Positions 1 to 10,602 of a stretch of 64,000 bases of DNA are shown here, one piece after another. The notes beneath the pieces were generated by a model. That model saw nothing but the letters and a program-made list of their open reading frames with translations. It had not been told where the DNA came from and made no database searches. The stretch is taken from contig CP136491.1 of the NCBI GenBank assembly GCA_032768795.1, positions 992,001 to 1,056,000 of the forward strand, given 5' to 3'. A program made the translations under genes and the position numbers. This stretch comes from Tremella fuciformis (Eukaryota > Basidiomycota > Tremellomycetes > Tremellales > Tremellaceae). Positions within the stretch are counted from its first letter, which is position 1. Each line of letters opens with the position of its first letter.

Positions 1-590
1 GGTGGACGGGGATGCCTGCAAGTCATCGTAAGCGGTGTAGTCTGTTCACTAATTACCAGGGGCTTCCGCCTGGCTTTGTCGGAAATCAAGACCATCTTAT
101 TCGTAGTTTTGAGGGCATGCGAAATCTCTCAGAGCTCCGCGAAACCGGTATACGAGCGTGGACCAGGGTACGTCCACGGTACACCTGTTCGGTGTCTGAC
201 AGTCCAGGCTCAATGTCAATCGACCCGTTCCTCTCGACAAATCTGTCCAAGGCATCCCGCTAGTAATACGCCGATTGTGATTAAGACCAAGACCGAGCAA
301 GTGTACACAGTTGTGTGAATATGTATATCACTCTTGTCAGTCATCGGCGGATGACGGCAGAGCAAGCTGTGATTGGCGGCAAGTGTCGTTCAGCGCAGTT
401 CGGCGTCGGCGTTCCTCTGCTGAATGTTCCTTTAATCCCCGAGCGCCGAGCATGTTCGTCATTGTTTCAGAACGCTCGTGCCGAGTCCAATACGCGTCTT
501 TAATGTGCTGCCACCTTAAAAGGTGAAGCATGCATGGCCGCTTGAAAGGCTCGATCCTCTTTGATTGGCGACCTGCTTGGCAGTAGCGAT
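1..590. other. No recognisable gene; 5' flank of the P450 gene
   Basis: Only short overlapping open frames on both strands, none with a recognisable domain or a convincing splice pattern. The last part presumably holds the promoter of the P450 gene that starts at 591. I see no tRNA-like or repeat structure here. Confidence 0.4.
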
Positions 591-2671
591 ATGGCGTACT
601 CTCTTCTCCTCCTAGCATTATGGGTAGTGGTCAAGTCCACTGCAGTAGGACTGGTCGGTGCCATTGCGGTCCTGCTCACGTATATCAGCGTCCAATCTAC
701 CTACGCCTACTGGGCCTCCCGTGATCTTCGCCAACTATATGGTGAGTCACATTTGTGGCTCTGGTTCACAAAGCCGACAGATAGGTCCCCCATCAGACTC
801 GCTGCTCAAAGGCAATCTCGGCACAGTGCTCGGTGCGCCTGCCGATCGGTTCCAAAAGAACTGGACCGAGCTGTACGGCCCAACTTTCCGGTACACCGGC
901 TTCTTTTGTCGCCCACAGCTGTTCACCTCGGACCTGAAGGCCATCGCGCACATCTATGCACACGCAGATATCTTCGACCGGGCCGCTCAGTCGCGCCGAC
1001 TCTTCCGGACCCTCACGGGCACATCGCTGCTTGCAGTGGACGGCGAAGATCACCGGCGCATGAAGCGAGTGATGAGTCCTGCATTCGGTGCCCAAGCGAT
1101 CAAGGAGATGCTGCCTGTCTTTTACGCCAAAGCGGGTGCCCTTGTGGCGAAGCTCGAGCGGTTGGCGACTGTTGGTGAGGCTTCATCGGTCGAATTGAAC
1201 ATCTCGCCACTCGTGAGCCAGACGACAATGGATATCATTGGCAAGGCGGGCTTTGGACTTGATCTGAATGCCATGGAGGAGGGCAAGGAGCATGAGTTGC
1301 TGCGCGCGTGGAATCGCTTGACGGAAGGGAAACGCGTGCGGAATCTGGTCAATATACTGTCTTTCCTTGGCGTCCCGCACACCGAGTATCTCGTGGTGTG
1401 TCTTTCAATCAGCATGCCAGCATGAACTGATCCCAGTGGTCTGAGCAAGCCAGGCAGACACTCGACGCTTCCAACTCACTCTTCCGCATCGTTGGTGTGA
1501 GCTGTGCCTTCACCAGGGAAATGGCTGCAGGCTGACGTCCAGGATCTTGTCCGACGACGCAAAGCGGAAATTGCGGCAGAGTCAGTGGGCGAAATCCGGA
1601 AGTCTGACTTGGTCGGGCATGACCTCATGACCACTATGCGTGAGTGAGACATGGCCTGTGGGACTAGTGTAGATCACTCACTGCAGTTCGAGCCAACATG
1701 GCGAACGATCTTCGAAACGAACAACGCATGTCTGACGAGGAGGTCGTATCCCAGGTCCCGCTCTTCGTGAGGCGTCGTTGGACGTTGTGGGTAGCGCTGA
1801 TTTCCGGCTGCTCGCCGGTAATATTACCATGTCGTCTATCATCACTTGGTCACTCATCATGCTCGCCCAGTATTCAGGAGTACAGGCTCGCCTTCGGGAG
1901 GAGGTCGACGCCGTTGTAACCGAGCCTGACTTGCAAGTCGTTTCGCCACGTTTGCAACACGGAACCGAGCTGACGGACAGGGACACCCTGAACAGTCTCC
2001 CATACCTCGACGCATTCGTACATGAAATACTGCGAACCCACTCTCCCAACGGTCTGCAGCTGCGGGAAGTCTACGCAGACGCTACCGTCCCCCTCGGAGA
2101 TCCTGTACGAGGACGGAATGGCCGCCTACTCGAGACTCTTCGCCTGACCAAAGGCACCACCATCCTCGTCCGTGAGTGTCGGTTCGACCGGTCGTTGCTC
2201 GTGACCGAGATTGTGACTGATCCAAAGCCACCCTCTTGCTGAACACTAGCCCGGAGATCTGGGGTCCGGACGCGACCATCTTCAACCCTGAGCGTCACCT
2301 GGACCCGCATACCGCTGGTGTTGGCGAGAAATTCATTCGCACGCCTGGTCTTTGGGGAAACATTATGACCTTTGGCGGGGGACACCGTTCCTGCGTGTGA
2401 GTCGGGGTATGCCCACTAAGCATGACTGACGGTCCAAGTGGCTATCGTATGGCTCTGCTGGAGCTCAAAGCGGTGCTCTTCAAAGTTGTCCGAAACTGCG
2501 AGGTGTCTGAGACCAGCGCGCGGCCCGAATTTGAGAGAGGGACGGGGTGAGTCATCTGATGGTGAGGTGGATGGTGAGGCTTGCTGATGGACCAGACCCG
2601 GCATCAACGAGGCCCGAGCGAAGGACAAAAGCATCGAGGGAGTGCCACTTGTCATCCGAGTGCTGACATGA
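591..2671 (+). CDS. Cytochrome P450 monooxygenase, multi-exon
   Basis: Haem-thiolate monooxygenase, probably anchored in the endoplasmic reticulum by the N-terminal hydrophobic helix (MAYSLLLLALWVVV). Seen directly: a helix-C region (GEDHRRMKRVMSPAF), an I-helix version AGNITMS, the K-helix ExxR in HEILRTH, and the haem loop FGGGHRSC whose Cys is the axial haem ligand. The start at 591 gives the membrane anchor and joins in frame to exon 2 across intron 742-796. About six further introns follow (for example 1396-1436); the haem loop is cut by an intron directly after the Cys-Val codons. The stop is at 2669-2671. The order of motifs and overall size fit a complete fungal P450. The substrate cannot be inferred: no biosynthetic partner genes lie next to it. 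Exon borders between about 1480 and 1830 are the least certain. Confidence 0.88.
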
Positions 2672-3017
2672 TGCATGAGTCAATGTTGAAACGGACAACC
2701 TGAAACACGGACTGAATTTATCCGAACTGCGCAGATGACGCACTTGGATGGGAAGTCCGAGCGCCGACGGGAAAGGGGGGGTACACGCACCCTCCTTTCG
2801 TTTTGTTGTCTGTCTATTTCCCACTCTTCGGGTATACTCCAAGGAATGCGAGACATCACATCAGCGCGCCCCCCTTGCTTCTCTGCCCTCTTTCTCACTA
2901 ATGGCATAGCACACCCTGTCGCCCATCCCGCAGCACTTTTCATTCTTGACATCTCTCTTCATTCCTACCATTTCTCTCGTCGTGCTTCGTTGGACGCGAC
3001 AAAAGTCCGCTCTCGAT

Positions 3018-5063
3018 ATGCGGTCGCCCATTCCAGCTACGAGCCGTAGCAGGCGGATCCTTCTTCCCCTCTCTCTCCTTGTCAACATTGGCGTCATCCT
3101 CTCCCTGTCGATTCCCCATCACGCCGCCCCACCCACGACTGTAGCGGAAGCTTGGGGAATAATACGCCAAGCCCCAGAGACATTTGCCTCCCGTCTCTTC
3201 TACGACGCTTCCGGCGAGCACGAGCAACCCTTTGATGCCGTCGCACTCTCTCCGCATAATGACCTGGGACGGTGTGACATGTGCAAGGTAGCGCCCGAAC
3301 TGTGCGCGGAGGTCGGTGAGGTCAACATGGCCAAGGCCATCTCGTACTCAGGTGAGCAATGACCCCATGCTGCTTGCATAGCTGAAAGACATCCAGGCTC
3401 TAATAGCCGACTAAGACGCTTTCTGGCTAAGGCTCGTAACGGTGAAGCGTTTACCGTGGCGGTGGTAGGAGGTTCTGGTAGGTTGAACGAGGAACCTGTT
3501 GTGCCATCATAGAAACTGATTTATACAAGTATCGGCAGGACACGGGCTCTCTTTCGAGGATGGAGGACAACGACTCACACCGACCAACATGCACCGCGTG
3601 GTGTTCGATCATTTGACGACCCTGTTCCCCCAAAATGAGTGGGTCGTTGGGGAGAAGTCACAAGATGGCAAGAACGGCTTCGTCAACGGTGCGCAGGGTC
3701 AGTAAAGCCTAAGATCATGAGAGCAGTGCTCAGGTGCTGCGCAGGCGGGAAAGGAAGCAACTATTTCAGCATGTGTTTTGGCGAGCACATCCCTGAGGAG
3801 GCCGATTTGATCCTGCTGGAACTCTGTAAGTCATCCTCTGGATACATACGCCTGTGATGAGCGACACGCTCACAAGCAGCTATCAATGATGACTTGTGAG
3901 CGGCGCGGTGAACCGGGTTGTGCAGCTCTCAAAATTAGGCAAGTCGCCAATATCAAGCCTTACGAGTTGCTATTGCGAGGTTTGCTAGACCTGCCAAATC
4001 AGCCGGCGATCCTCAGCATGCAGTGAGTTCATGCTTAACATCTCGACTGACAGCTGACTCCTAGCATTTTCGCCTTGATGTTCAGCCAAATTGCTCTCGG
4101 TGGCGAGATGGTCAATCCCCAGTAAGCGTACTGCAAGCGAGTGCTGATTACCAGCAAGAGGGCCTCACTCAATATTACGACATACCGATTGTATCACTGC
4201 GCAATGTTATTCTGCACGATGCTCTGCACAACGTGACCCTGGTACAGGATCTGTTCCACCAGAAGGAGACTCCAATCGGCGAGTCGCTCGACGCTGTCGA
4301 CCTCCGCCATGTGAGCATTCATCTGTAGATTATTCGTCCGACTGCTGAGCTTGCAGCTGTCGGCCAAGGGCCATCGGCTGATGGGAGCGCTCGTCAACGC
4401 GTACATCGACTCGCAATTATGTCAAATGGGCCCGGAAGCAGGCCCGGACGATTATGCGATCGAGCCTCTTCCGCGAGTAAGCTTCTCTGTGTTCGATACG
4501 TGAAATGCGATGCTGAGTGCAGTTGCGCCTGATGCAGAAGTACGATACGGACTCGCAGACCCCTGAACTTCATCCCGATTGCTTCTCTACCGATGGCGCT
4601 GTCCACACGCTCGAACCGAAAGAGAACGGAGGATGGCGACCATGGAACTGGCAAGCAAAGAAATACCTGATCGCCGACATTCCAGGGGCATGGTTCACGG
4701 TTCCCTTTCACACTTCATTTGGTTCGGTCGAGCTCTACTACCTGCGATCCCGTGAATTCGGTCTCGGGAGTATTAGCTGTTGGGTGGACGACGAGAGATG
4801 GGATAGTAAGCGGGCCGATGGGTATTGGAATGTGGAATACAACATAGGGCAGTACGTGGGGAAATGTGCCCGTCAAATGGCAGCTGAGCCATACAGGAGT
4901 GTGACCGTTCGGAACGATCTTGCTTCAGGAGAGCACGAGCTGCACTGTGAGTTGTTGGAGGAGACAAAGGATCCGCAGGGCGGACATGAATTCCGGGTCA
5001 TTTCGGTGATGAGGTGCGTCGCCTGCAGCTGACGGACAACCAGCTCATGGAGATAGCATCTAA
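3018..5063 (+). CDS. SGNH-hydrolase-type surface protein, type II membrane anchor
   Basis: Predicted secreted or Golgi-lumen protein with an N-terminal signal anchor (residues about 13-34, ILLPLSLLVNIGVILSL) and an SGNH/GDSL-like fold. Visible blocks: VAVVGGS followed after an intron by SAGHG (block I nucleophile region), FVNGAQG (Gly/Asn block), LLELSIND, and DLRH followed by GHRLMGALVNAYI, giving the expected late Asp-x-x-His. Such proteins in basidiomycetes are often annotated as capsule-associated or O-acetyl esterase-like. The ATG at 3018 is used because the open frame before it has no ATG and this start gives the anchor. At least eight short introns; the last exon probably ends MSI-stop at 5063. 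The C-terminal part (WNWQAKKYLIADIPGAWFTV, split by no intron) is a beta-rich region of unknown role. Function on a specific glycan is inference only. Confidence 0.72.
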
Positions 5064-5551
5064 TGGGTGTTTCGGGGTCGGCGGGTAGCTTGATCTCCTG
5101 TGTATGCCGAATACTACTCTCCGGGAGTCTAGAGATAGAGACGTGGAATGCACATACTGACCAAACGAAACTGATCCGTCCAGCTTCTTGCAAGGCCATA
5201 AGAATGGTGCAACATGTAACTTTGCAAGAAGCCGGCCGGACTGAACTCCGCGCGTGAGAGCAGACACTGTCTTTTGTTGGCCAGCATACGAATGGATGGT
5301 GCGGACATGCAGAGCACAGACAGGACCTTGGGCGTCACATTCGTAGGCGGAGAACTCCGTGCGCATATTCCGCCAGGCGTCCCAAGGACGCACGGATCTA
5401 CCGAGCATACACTAGTCCAATGAACCTTGCTGCCCGTTCCTGACCTCGTGACCCTCCTTGGAACGCCGTAGCGACCTTTCAGTGAATCCATACTGTAACA
5501 ATCAGGCGCGCTGTACAAATGCCGCTGAGATTGACTAGCATGGAAGCGGAA

Positions 5552-5756
5552 TGTCACGGGGCCAGGCCGGTCGTCGACTGATGGGCCCTCTCACACGTGC
5601 TTCCTCTCTCTCTGTTGATCTGTCTCTGCTCTCCACAAGAAGGTGTACCCCACAGCCTCTTGTGCGTCAACAACATGGCTGCGCTGTTACTTTCTAACCA
5701 TTGGACTTGATACCACGGTGCTGAGAGCGGTATACAGGTGTGAGCTTGTATATATC
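5552..5756 (+). repeat. Partial, mutated copy of the TGTCACGGGG LTR-like repeat
   Basis: Direct repeat of the first about 200 bp of the unit that starts at 5757. Compared with that unit it differs mostly by C-to-T or G-to-A at CpG (for example CTCGTGCGTCGACAACACGG has become CTTGTGCGTCAACAACATGG). It is cut off where the next unit starts. Confidence 0.75.
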
Positions 5757-6140
5757 TGTCACGGGGCCAGGCCGGTCGTCGACTGATAGGCCCTCTCACA
5801 CGTGCTGTCTGTCGATCTGTCTCTGTCTTCCACGAGAAGGTGTGTCCTACAGCCTCTCGTGCGTCGACAACACGGCTGCGCCGTTACTTCCTATCCATGG
5901 GACTCAATACCACGGTGCTAAGGACGGTCTACGGGTGAGGACTTGTATATATATCACCCGTGCCCTCCTCTGCACCGCCTTGGGCTTTCTCCTTGAAACA
6001 CCATCGACGAGGCTCGAGCTCTAGAGTCGTCGAGGCTACTCGAGGATCGACGATAGGCTCACGTGTTTGACAGGCGTGCTGGGCTGGAACGAGGCTCGTA
6101 GGCGTGCTTTGGTGATCATGGAGGCGTGGCCGACGTGACA
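5757..6140 (+). repeat. LTR-like repeat unit, left arm of an inverted pair
   Basis: Begins TGTCACGGGGCCAGG and ends GACGTGACA, the TG...CA form of LTR ends. The interior carries a TATATATATC stretch and a CTCGAGCTCTAGAG palindrome. It is repeated in inverted orientation at 6270-6673, giving a foldback of nearly 400-bp arms. No coding capacity. Confidence 0.75.
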
Positions 6141-6269
6141 ATATCACCTGCACCATCCTCTGCACTCCCTCAGGCTTTCTCCTTGAAACACCATCAACAA
6201 GGCTCCTGCTTTAGAGTTGTTGGGGCCACTCGAGGCTTGTCAAAGGTATTCAAGCATTGACGAGGTGCT
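6141..6269. repeat. Spacer of the foldback with a decayed fragment of the same repeat
   Basis: Contains a third, more diverged copy of the middle of the unit (CTTTCTCCTTGAAACACCAT followed by CAACAAGGCTCCTGC), so the locus is a pile-up of one repeat family and not a simple hairpin. Confidence 0.6.
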
Positions 6270-6673
6270 TGTCACGTTGGCCACGCCTCCATGATCACCA
6301 AAGCACGCCTACGAGTCTCGTTCCAGCCCAGCACGCCTCTCAGACACGTGAGCCTATCGTCGATCCTTGAGTAGCCTTGACGACGCTCGAGTAGCCTCGA
6401 CGACTCTAGAGCTCGAGCCTTGTCGATGGTGTTTCAAGGAGAAAGCCCAAGGCGGTGCAGAGGAGGGCACGGGTGATATATATACAAGCCCTCACCCGTA
6501 GACCGTCCTTAGCACCGTGGTATTGAGTCCCATGGATAGAGAGTAACGGCGCAGCCGTGTTGTCGACACACGAGAGGCTGTAGGACACACCTTCTCGTGG
6601 AGGACAGAGATAGATCGACAGAGAGCACGTGTGAGAGGGCATATCAGTCGACGACCGGCCTGGCCCCGTGACA
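6270..6673 (-). repeat. LTR-like repeat unit, right arm of an inverted pair
   Basis: Reverse complement of 5757-6140, ending CCTGGCCCCGTGACA. It keeps most CpG sites, so it is younger or less mutated than the copies at 5552 and 9806. A further fragment in direct orientation follows at about 6674-6758 and ends CAACGTGACA. Confidence 0.75.
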
Positions 6674-6758
6674 GTGCTCCTGTGTCTGACAGGCGTGCTG
6701 GGCTGGGACAAAGGTCGTAGGTGTGCGTTGGTGATCATGGAGGAGTGGCCAACGTGAC

Positions 6759-7545
6759 AGTGGGGAAGGTGGCGTGATGAGGGCATTGAAAAGCTAGATC
6801 TACCAGTGATAGATGGAGAGCACATGATAGGGGACATTCTTCGATGACAAGCCAGGCCGTGTGCCAAATGACGTGTGAATACAATTATATTGGACATGCC
6901 ACAGTTCTATCTATGCAAGCCAAGCCAAGCCCAGCTTGGTTGTCAATCTGTTCAACATCTTATCACACCAGCACCTGCCATAAGAGGGGTGTTTTCATAC
7001 ACTCAAAGTAAATTCACATGTCCAGTGGGAATGTCCAGTCTGACTCCTCATGCATTTTGACTTGAAGGATAAAGAAGGCGCGACTCCATAGATAGGAGTA
7101 GGAGCTTGAATCTGGATGTGAAGCTCTATCCACTATTGGTATTGTGCATTATCATAGCGGGTTGATCTATCTTTGTTGGAGGAACGATTTTATCTGAGCA
7201 CACAGGATGTGAGAGAAGGCAGTGAAGGGAGGATAGATTGTATACCAATTTCTGCAAGGACGTTCCAGAAAATCAGGCTGATATTTGTATAAACTGCACA
7301 CCTCATACAAATTCACCCTTATGGGGCAAAGGAGTGATTTGGAATAGTTAACACTTGGCCCATGGTATCAAAATGGATACTAAGAATTAAGGGAGCAGGG
7401 TATCCCTGCCAGCTCGGCCTGACTTGGGTGTAAGCTATAAGAAGGCTGGCCTCATGCTGTTGTCCTTGCAGCACTGATCTTCATCAGCTCAATCCCAGTG
7501 TCATCACTACACAGCCTTGCGTTGACTCTCTTGAAAGTTGATACC
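6759..7545. other. CpG-poor intergenic stretch
   Basis: Lower GC and visibly fewer CG dinucleotides than the host genes on either side. Short open frames only. It belongs compositionally to the island that continues through the next gene. Confidence 0.5.
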
Positions 7546-9224
7546 ATGACTGCTAGCCATCACCAGGAAGGGACATCCCATTCTGAAAATGGAATTGGAC
7601 TTCCTGCTACCCTTGGTGAAGCTGAATTTTATGCTTCACTTTCTCGTGCCGATCAACGATGCTGGGCTCAGATTCCAGGCGAAAAAGATGGCAGCAGTTG
7701 GCAGATGGTCAAGAGAATTATGTATGCGTGGGACAAGTCATGGGAGCAAACCATTGAAGCCATTCTGACCTTATCTGGTCCATTGCTTGTAAGTCTGGCT
7801 CTTGATGGTCACAGGAAAACGTTGCATCGGTTGACATTCCAAGGAGCGCTCTGTGAGGAGCACTAATCTGAATGATGTGGTCCTGAAGAGCATAATGGCT
7901 GGGGCATTGGTTCCTAACAGTGAGTGCCAATTTTCTGCACCGCTCTGGGATGGAAAAGCTGCAAACTCTGGTTGTTTCTGACAGCGCCCGCAAAAAAAAG
8001 CATAGCTGAAAGATTAGGTACAAGTGATGTGCCCATCATCAGAGCTCTGGGTCCAGACAATAAAAGAGAGCTCTTCACAGCCGTCATCACACAATTCCGG
8101 CCAGGCATTGCTCGGCCAACGGGGAAAACAGTATGCATTGAGCGAGGCAGATCGCTTGTGGATGCTGAACTCTTTCTTGGAGTCCTGACCCTAGGTTAGT
8201 CACCAGTTGTTACCAGACTTTGACTGCAGGAACCAAGAACAAGGAGGTCTGCTGATGCTCAGATGCCGCAGGTGGACTTGTGGACAAGCTGGGAAGTGCT
8301 GAGGCGGCTGCCAAAGCTGAACTTGCAGAAGAGCTAGGTCTGACAAATGATCCTGAACTGAAGAAGAAGCTGGGTTTTACTGCCAACTTAGACCGCTACA
8401 TCCTGTCAAGAACTTCATCCCTTGTTTCTGACTCTACGTGAGATTCTTAGCCTAACACCTGTGAAAGCGCACAGCTTATACATGACAGGAAGGCTGACAA
8501 TCTGCATCAATGCTTCACGTCCTTCTATGAATACAATGGTCCAATAACAGATCTGGTAAAATTGGCAACACATGGCTCCAACCGCGAAAGGGTAAGTGTC
8601 ATATCAAGGTGGAGCATCTCACACAGTCTGATGAGACAGGATGAGCAGGGCTCGCTTCAGCAGGCCCACTTCTTTACAATTTCTGAGATGTGGAATGTAG
8701 TTGAAAGTGAGTGTATTTATGTTTTGAGGATGGCTGGTTGAGTTGCTTATCATCAAGCATTCAAGACAACACCACGCAGGGAGTTTCTGATTGGCAGTAG
8801 TGTCTACACTCTGGCTGAAAAGGCTTCTGTTTCTCTGAAAAGCTTCGCTCGAGCAGCCCACATCATGAAGAAAGCCCTGAAATCTCAACCTGTGACTCAA
8901 GTCAAGACCACAGATGAGATCAAAGCCGAGACCAAAGAGATCAAAGATGAGACCATATCTGAGATCAAAGTTGAGACCATAGATGAGATCAAAGCTGAGA
9001 CCAAAGAGAAGAAGATCAAAAAGGAGAGCGGAGTTGAGAGCAAAGGTGAGACTCTAGATAAGCCTATGAGTAAGACCAAGGATGCAATCAAAGAGCTCAC
9101 TCAAGACCCACTCATCAAGGAATGGTTCATCTGGGGCTTCCCTGCTACATGCACGGATGTCACAGCCACTGTGGATTTCACAGAGGATGGTGCTATAGTA
9201 GAGGGAACGGTCTCTTTCCTGTGA
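7546..9224 (+). CDS. Divergent Nudix-like protein with Lys/Glu repeat tail
   Basis: Spliced gene whose exons include an ADP-ribose-pyrophosphatase-like core: TAVITQFRPG, then AAGGLVDKLGSAEAAAKAEL directly followed by AEELGL, then SSLVSD where family members have a Ser-Pro-Gly-x-Ser-Asp loop. The 23-residue Nudix pattern G-x5-E-x7-R-E-U-x-E-E-x-G-U is nearly kept in spacing, with the three metal-binding Glu of the REUxEExGU part present, but the Arg is Ala and the first Glu is shifted, so activity is doubtful. Exons can be joined in phase (for example donor after 7919, acceptor before the APAKKSIAERLG segment). The C-terminus has about three copies of an EIKxET motif (8911-9005) and then a conserved-looking end. 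Codon use is CpG-poor, unlike its neighbours. No close family recognised; function unknown. Confidence 0.5.
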
Positions 9225-9353
9225 CTAGGCTTGTGACCTGCCTCACCTTTTTGTGGCTTGTGATTATTTGAGACCCATGTGCTTATGGAATTTCTGTGCA
9301 TCATTGTCTGCTTTTTTGTGTGACGGGATTCCTTCTACAGCAGCATTGCCAAG

Positions 9354-9805
9354 TGTCAGGGTGCTGCGCTCTCCCAATGGTAGAGGCCCTCTCGCACAAT
9401 ATCAGAGTCAGGAATAAAGGATAAAGGGGTAGAAACGAGGATGTCAAGGTAGGATCCTTGTCAAGGTTGGATCCTTGTCAAGGTTGGATCCTTGTCGAGG
9501 TTACAAGGTTGTCAAGGGAACAAGGTCGTCAATGATACAGCATGAGCGCGACTCAGCCCTACTGTGTGCCACGGAGAGAGTGCGATTGTCAATGGTGATC
9601 CATGGGACTCAATCAGAGAGTGCTGAAGAACTACGACGGGCGCCCGGGGCATCCTATATGACTCTGCGCCTGCCTCCCGTCGTCGCGCGTTCATTCAACG
9701 TCTACTCCCTTGTCGAGGTTCTCCAGCCCGAGGTAGGTCACGTGTTGGCCATGTGAGAGGTGTCGGTCACGTGCGTAGGTCGTTGAGGGCGTGGCCGTTG
9801 TGACA
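9354..9805 (-). repeat. Decayed solo LTR (same family as 63157-63591)
   Basis: Reverse-complement relative of the intact repeat at 63157-63591 over its whole length, from TGTCAGGG to GTTGTGACA. Most differences are TCG-to-TTG or CGA-to-CAA changes: the CTCGTCGAGG boxes of the intact copy read CTTGTCAAGG here. Flanking bases CCAAG and CCTAC are only a partial match, as expected for an old insertion. Confidence 0.8.
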
Positions 9806-10100
9806 CCTACAAACCCTTGTGCGTCAACAACATGGCTGCCCCACTATCCTTATCCATGGGACTCAATACCACTATGCCACAGACGGTCTGCAGGTGTGAG
9901 GGCTGTATATAGCACCTCATCTCCTTCTCGGCACTGCCTCAGGCTCCTCCTTGAACCACCATAGACAAGGCTTGAGCTCTAGAGTGCTTGAGGTTACTTG
10001 AAGCTTGTCAAAGGCACTCAAGCATTGACAATGTCATCACATCCTTGGACAAAGGTTGTAGGCAAGCGCTGGTAATCACAGAGGCGTTGCTGACGTGACA
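9806..10100 (+). repeat. Truncated copy of the TGTCACGGGG repeat
   Basis: Matches the distal part of the 5757-6140 unit (TGCGTCAACAACATGGCTG ... TGACGTGACA) with many CpG transitions. Its left end is replaced by the solo LTR at 9354-9805. Confidence 0.7.
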
Positions 10101-10602
10101 AGATTCTCCCCCAGTATGACAGAAACCATAAGTGTAATGTGGCTTGCGAGCTTTGGCAAGCGGGAATCTGTTGATTGAGTTGGAGGTCGCGTTCAGAAGG
10201 TCTACCTAGCTATGGAACGGCTTTCTACCTTTTCACCACAGAGTTTCTCTAGCCTATAATGCCGTAGTGGTGGCGGGGCACCTATCAACAGAATCGTCAA
10301 TTCACGTGACCCAGAGCTCGGGTCTTGGTGTGAATGGCCCTCTGGACAGAGACAGCGAGACGGTGCCAGCACAAATAGCCCGTTGCTATCATTGTGATCT
10401 CCACCCCATTGGAGAATAATGACGGTGCATTTGTGTTGTCGACGCATGCGAGGCTCTAGGAGACGCCTCCTCAACGCAGCATCAAAGAGTGCTGCCGTCA
10501 ATCACGAGCTGAATGATTTTCAGGAACGAGATCCGAATTACGCGCGACTGATTCGATTATTTCGGCTTTGATTGACGCGTAGCTTTGCACGAGTCCACAA
10601 AG
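10101..10602. other. Intergenic, upstream of the GT61 gene
   Basis: No supported gene. Short frames only; the promoter of the glycosyltransferase at 10603 is presumably here. Confidence 0.4.

Noticed and set aside
1698..1919. Plus-strand 73-codon frame in the P450 gene
   Set aside because: Out of frame with the I-helix segment; it belongs partly to an exon read in another phase.
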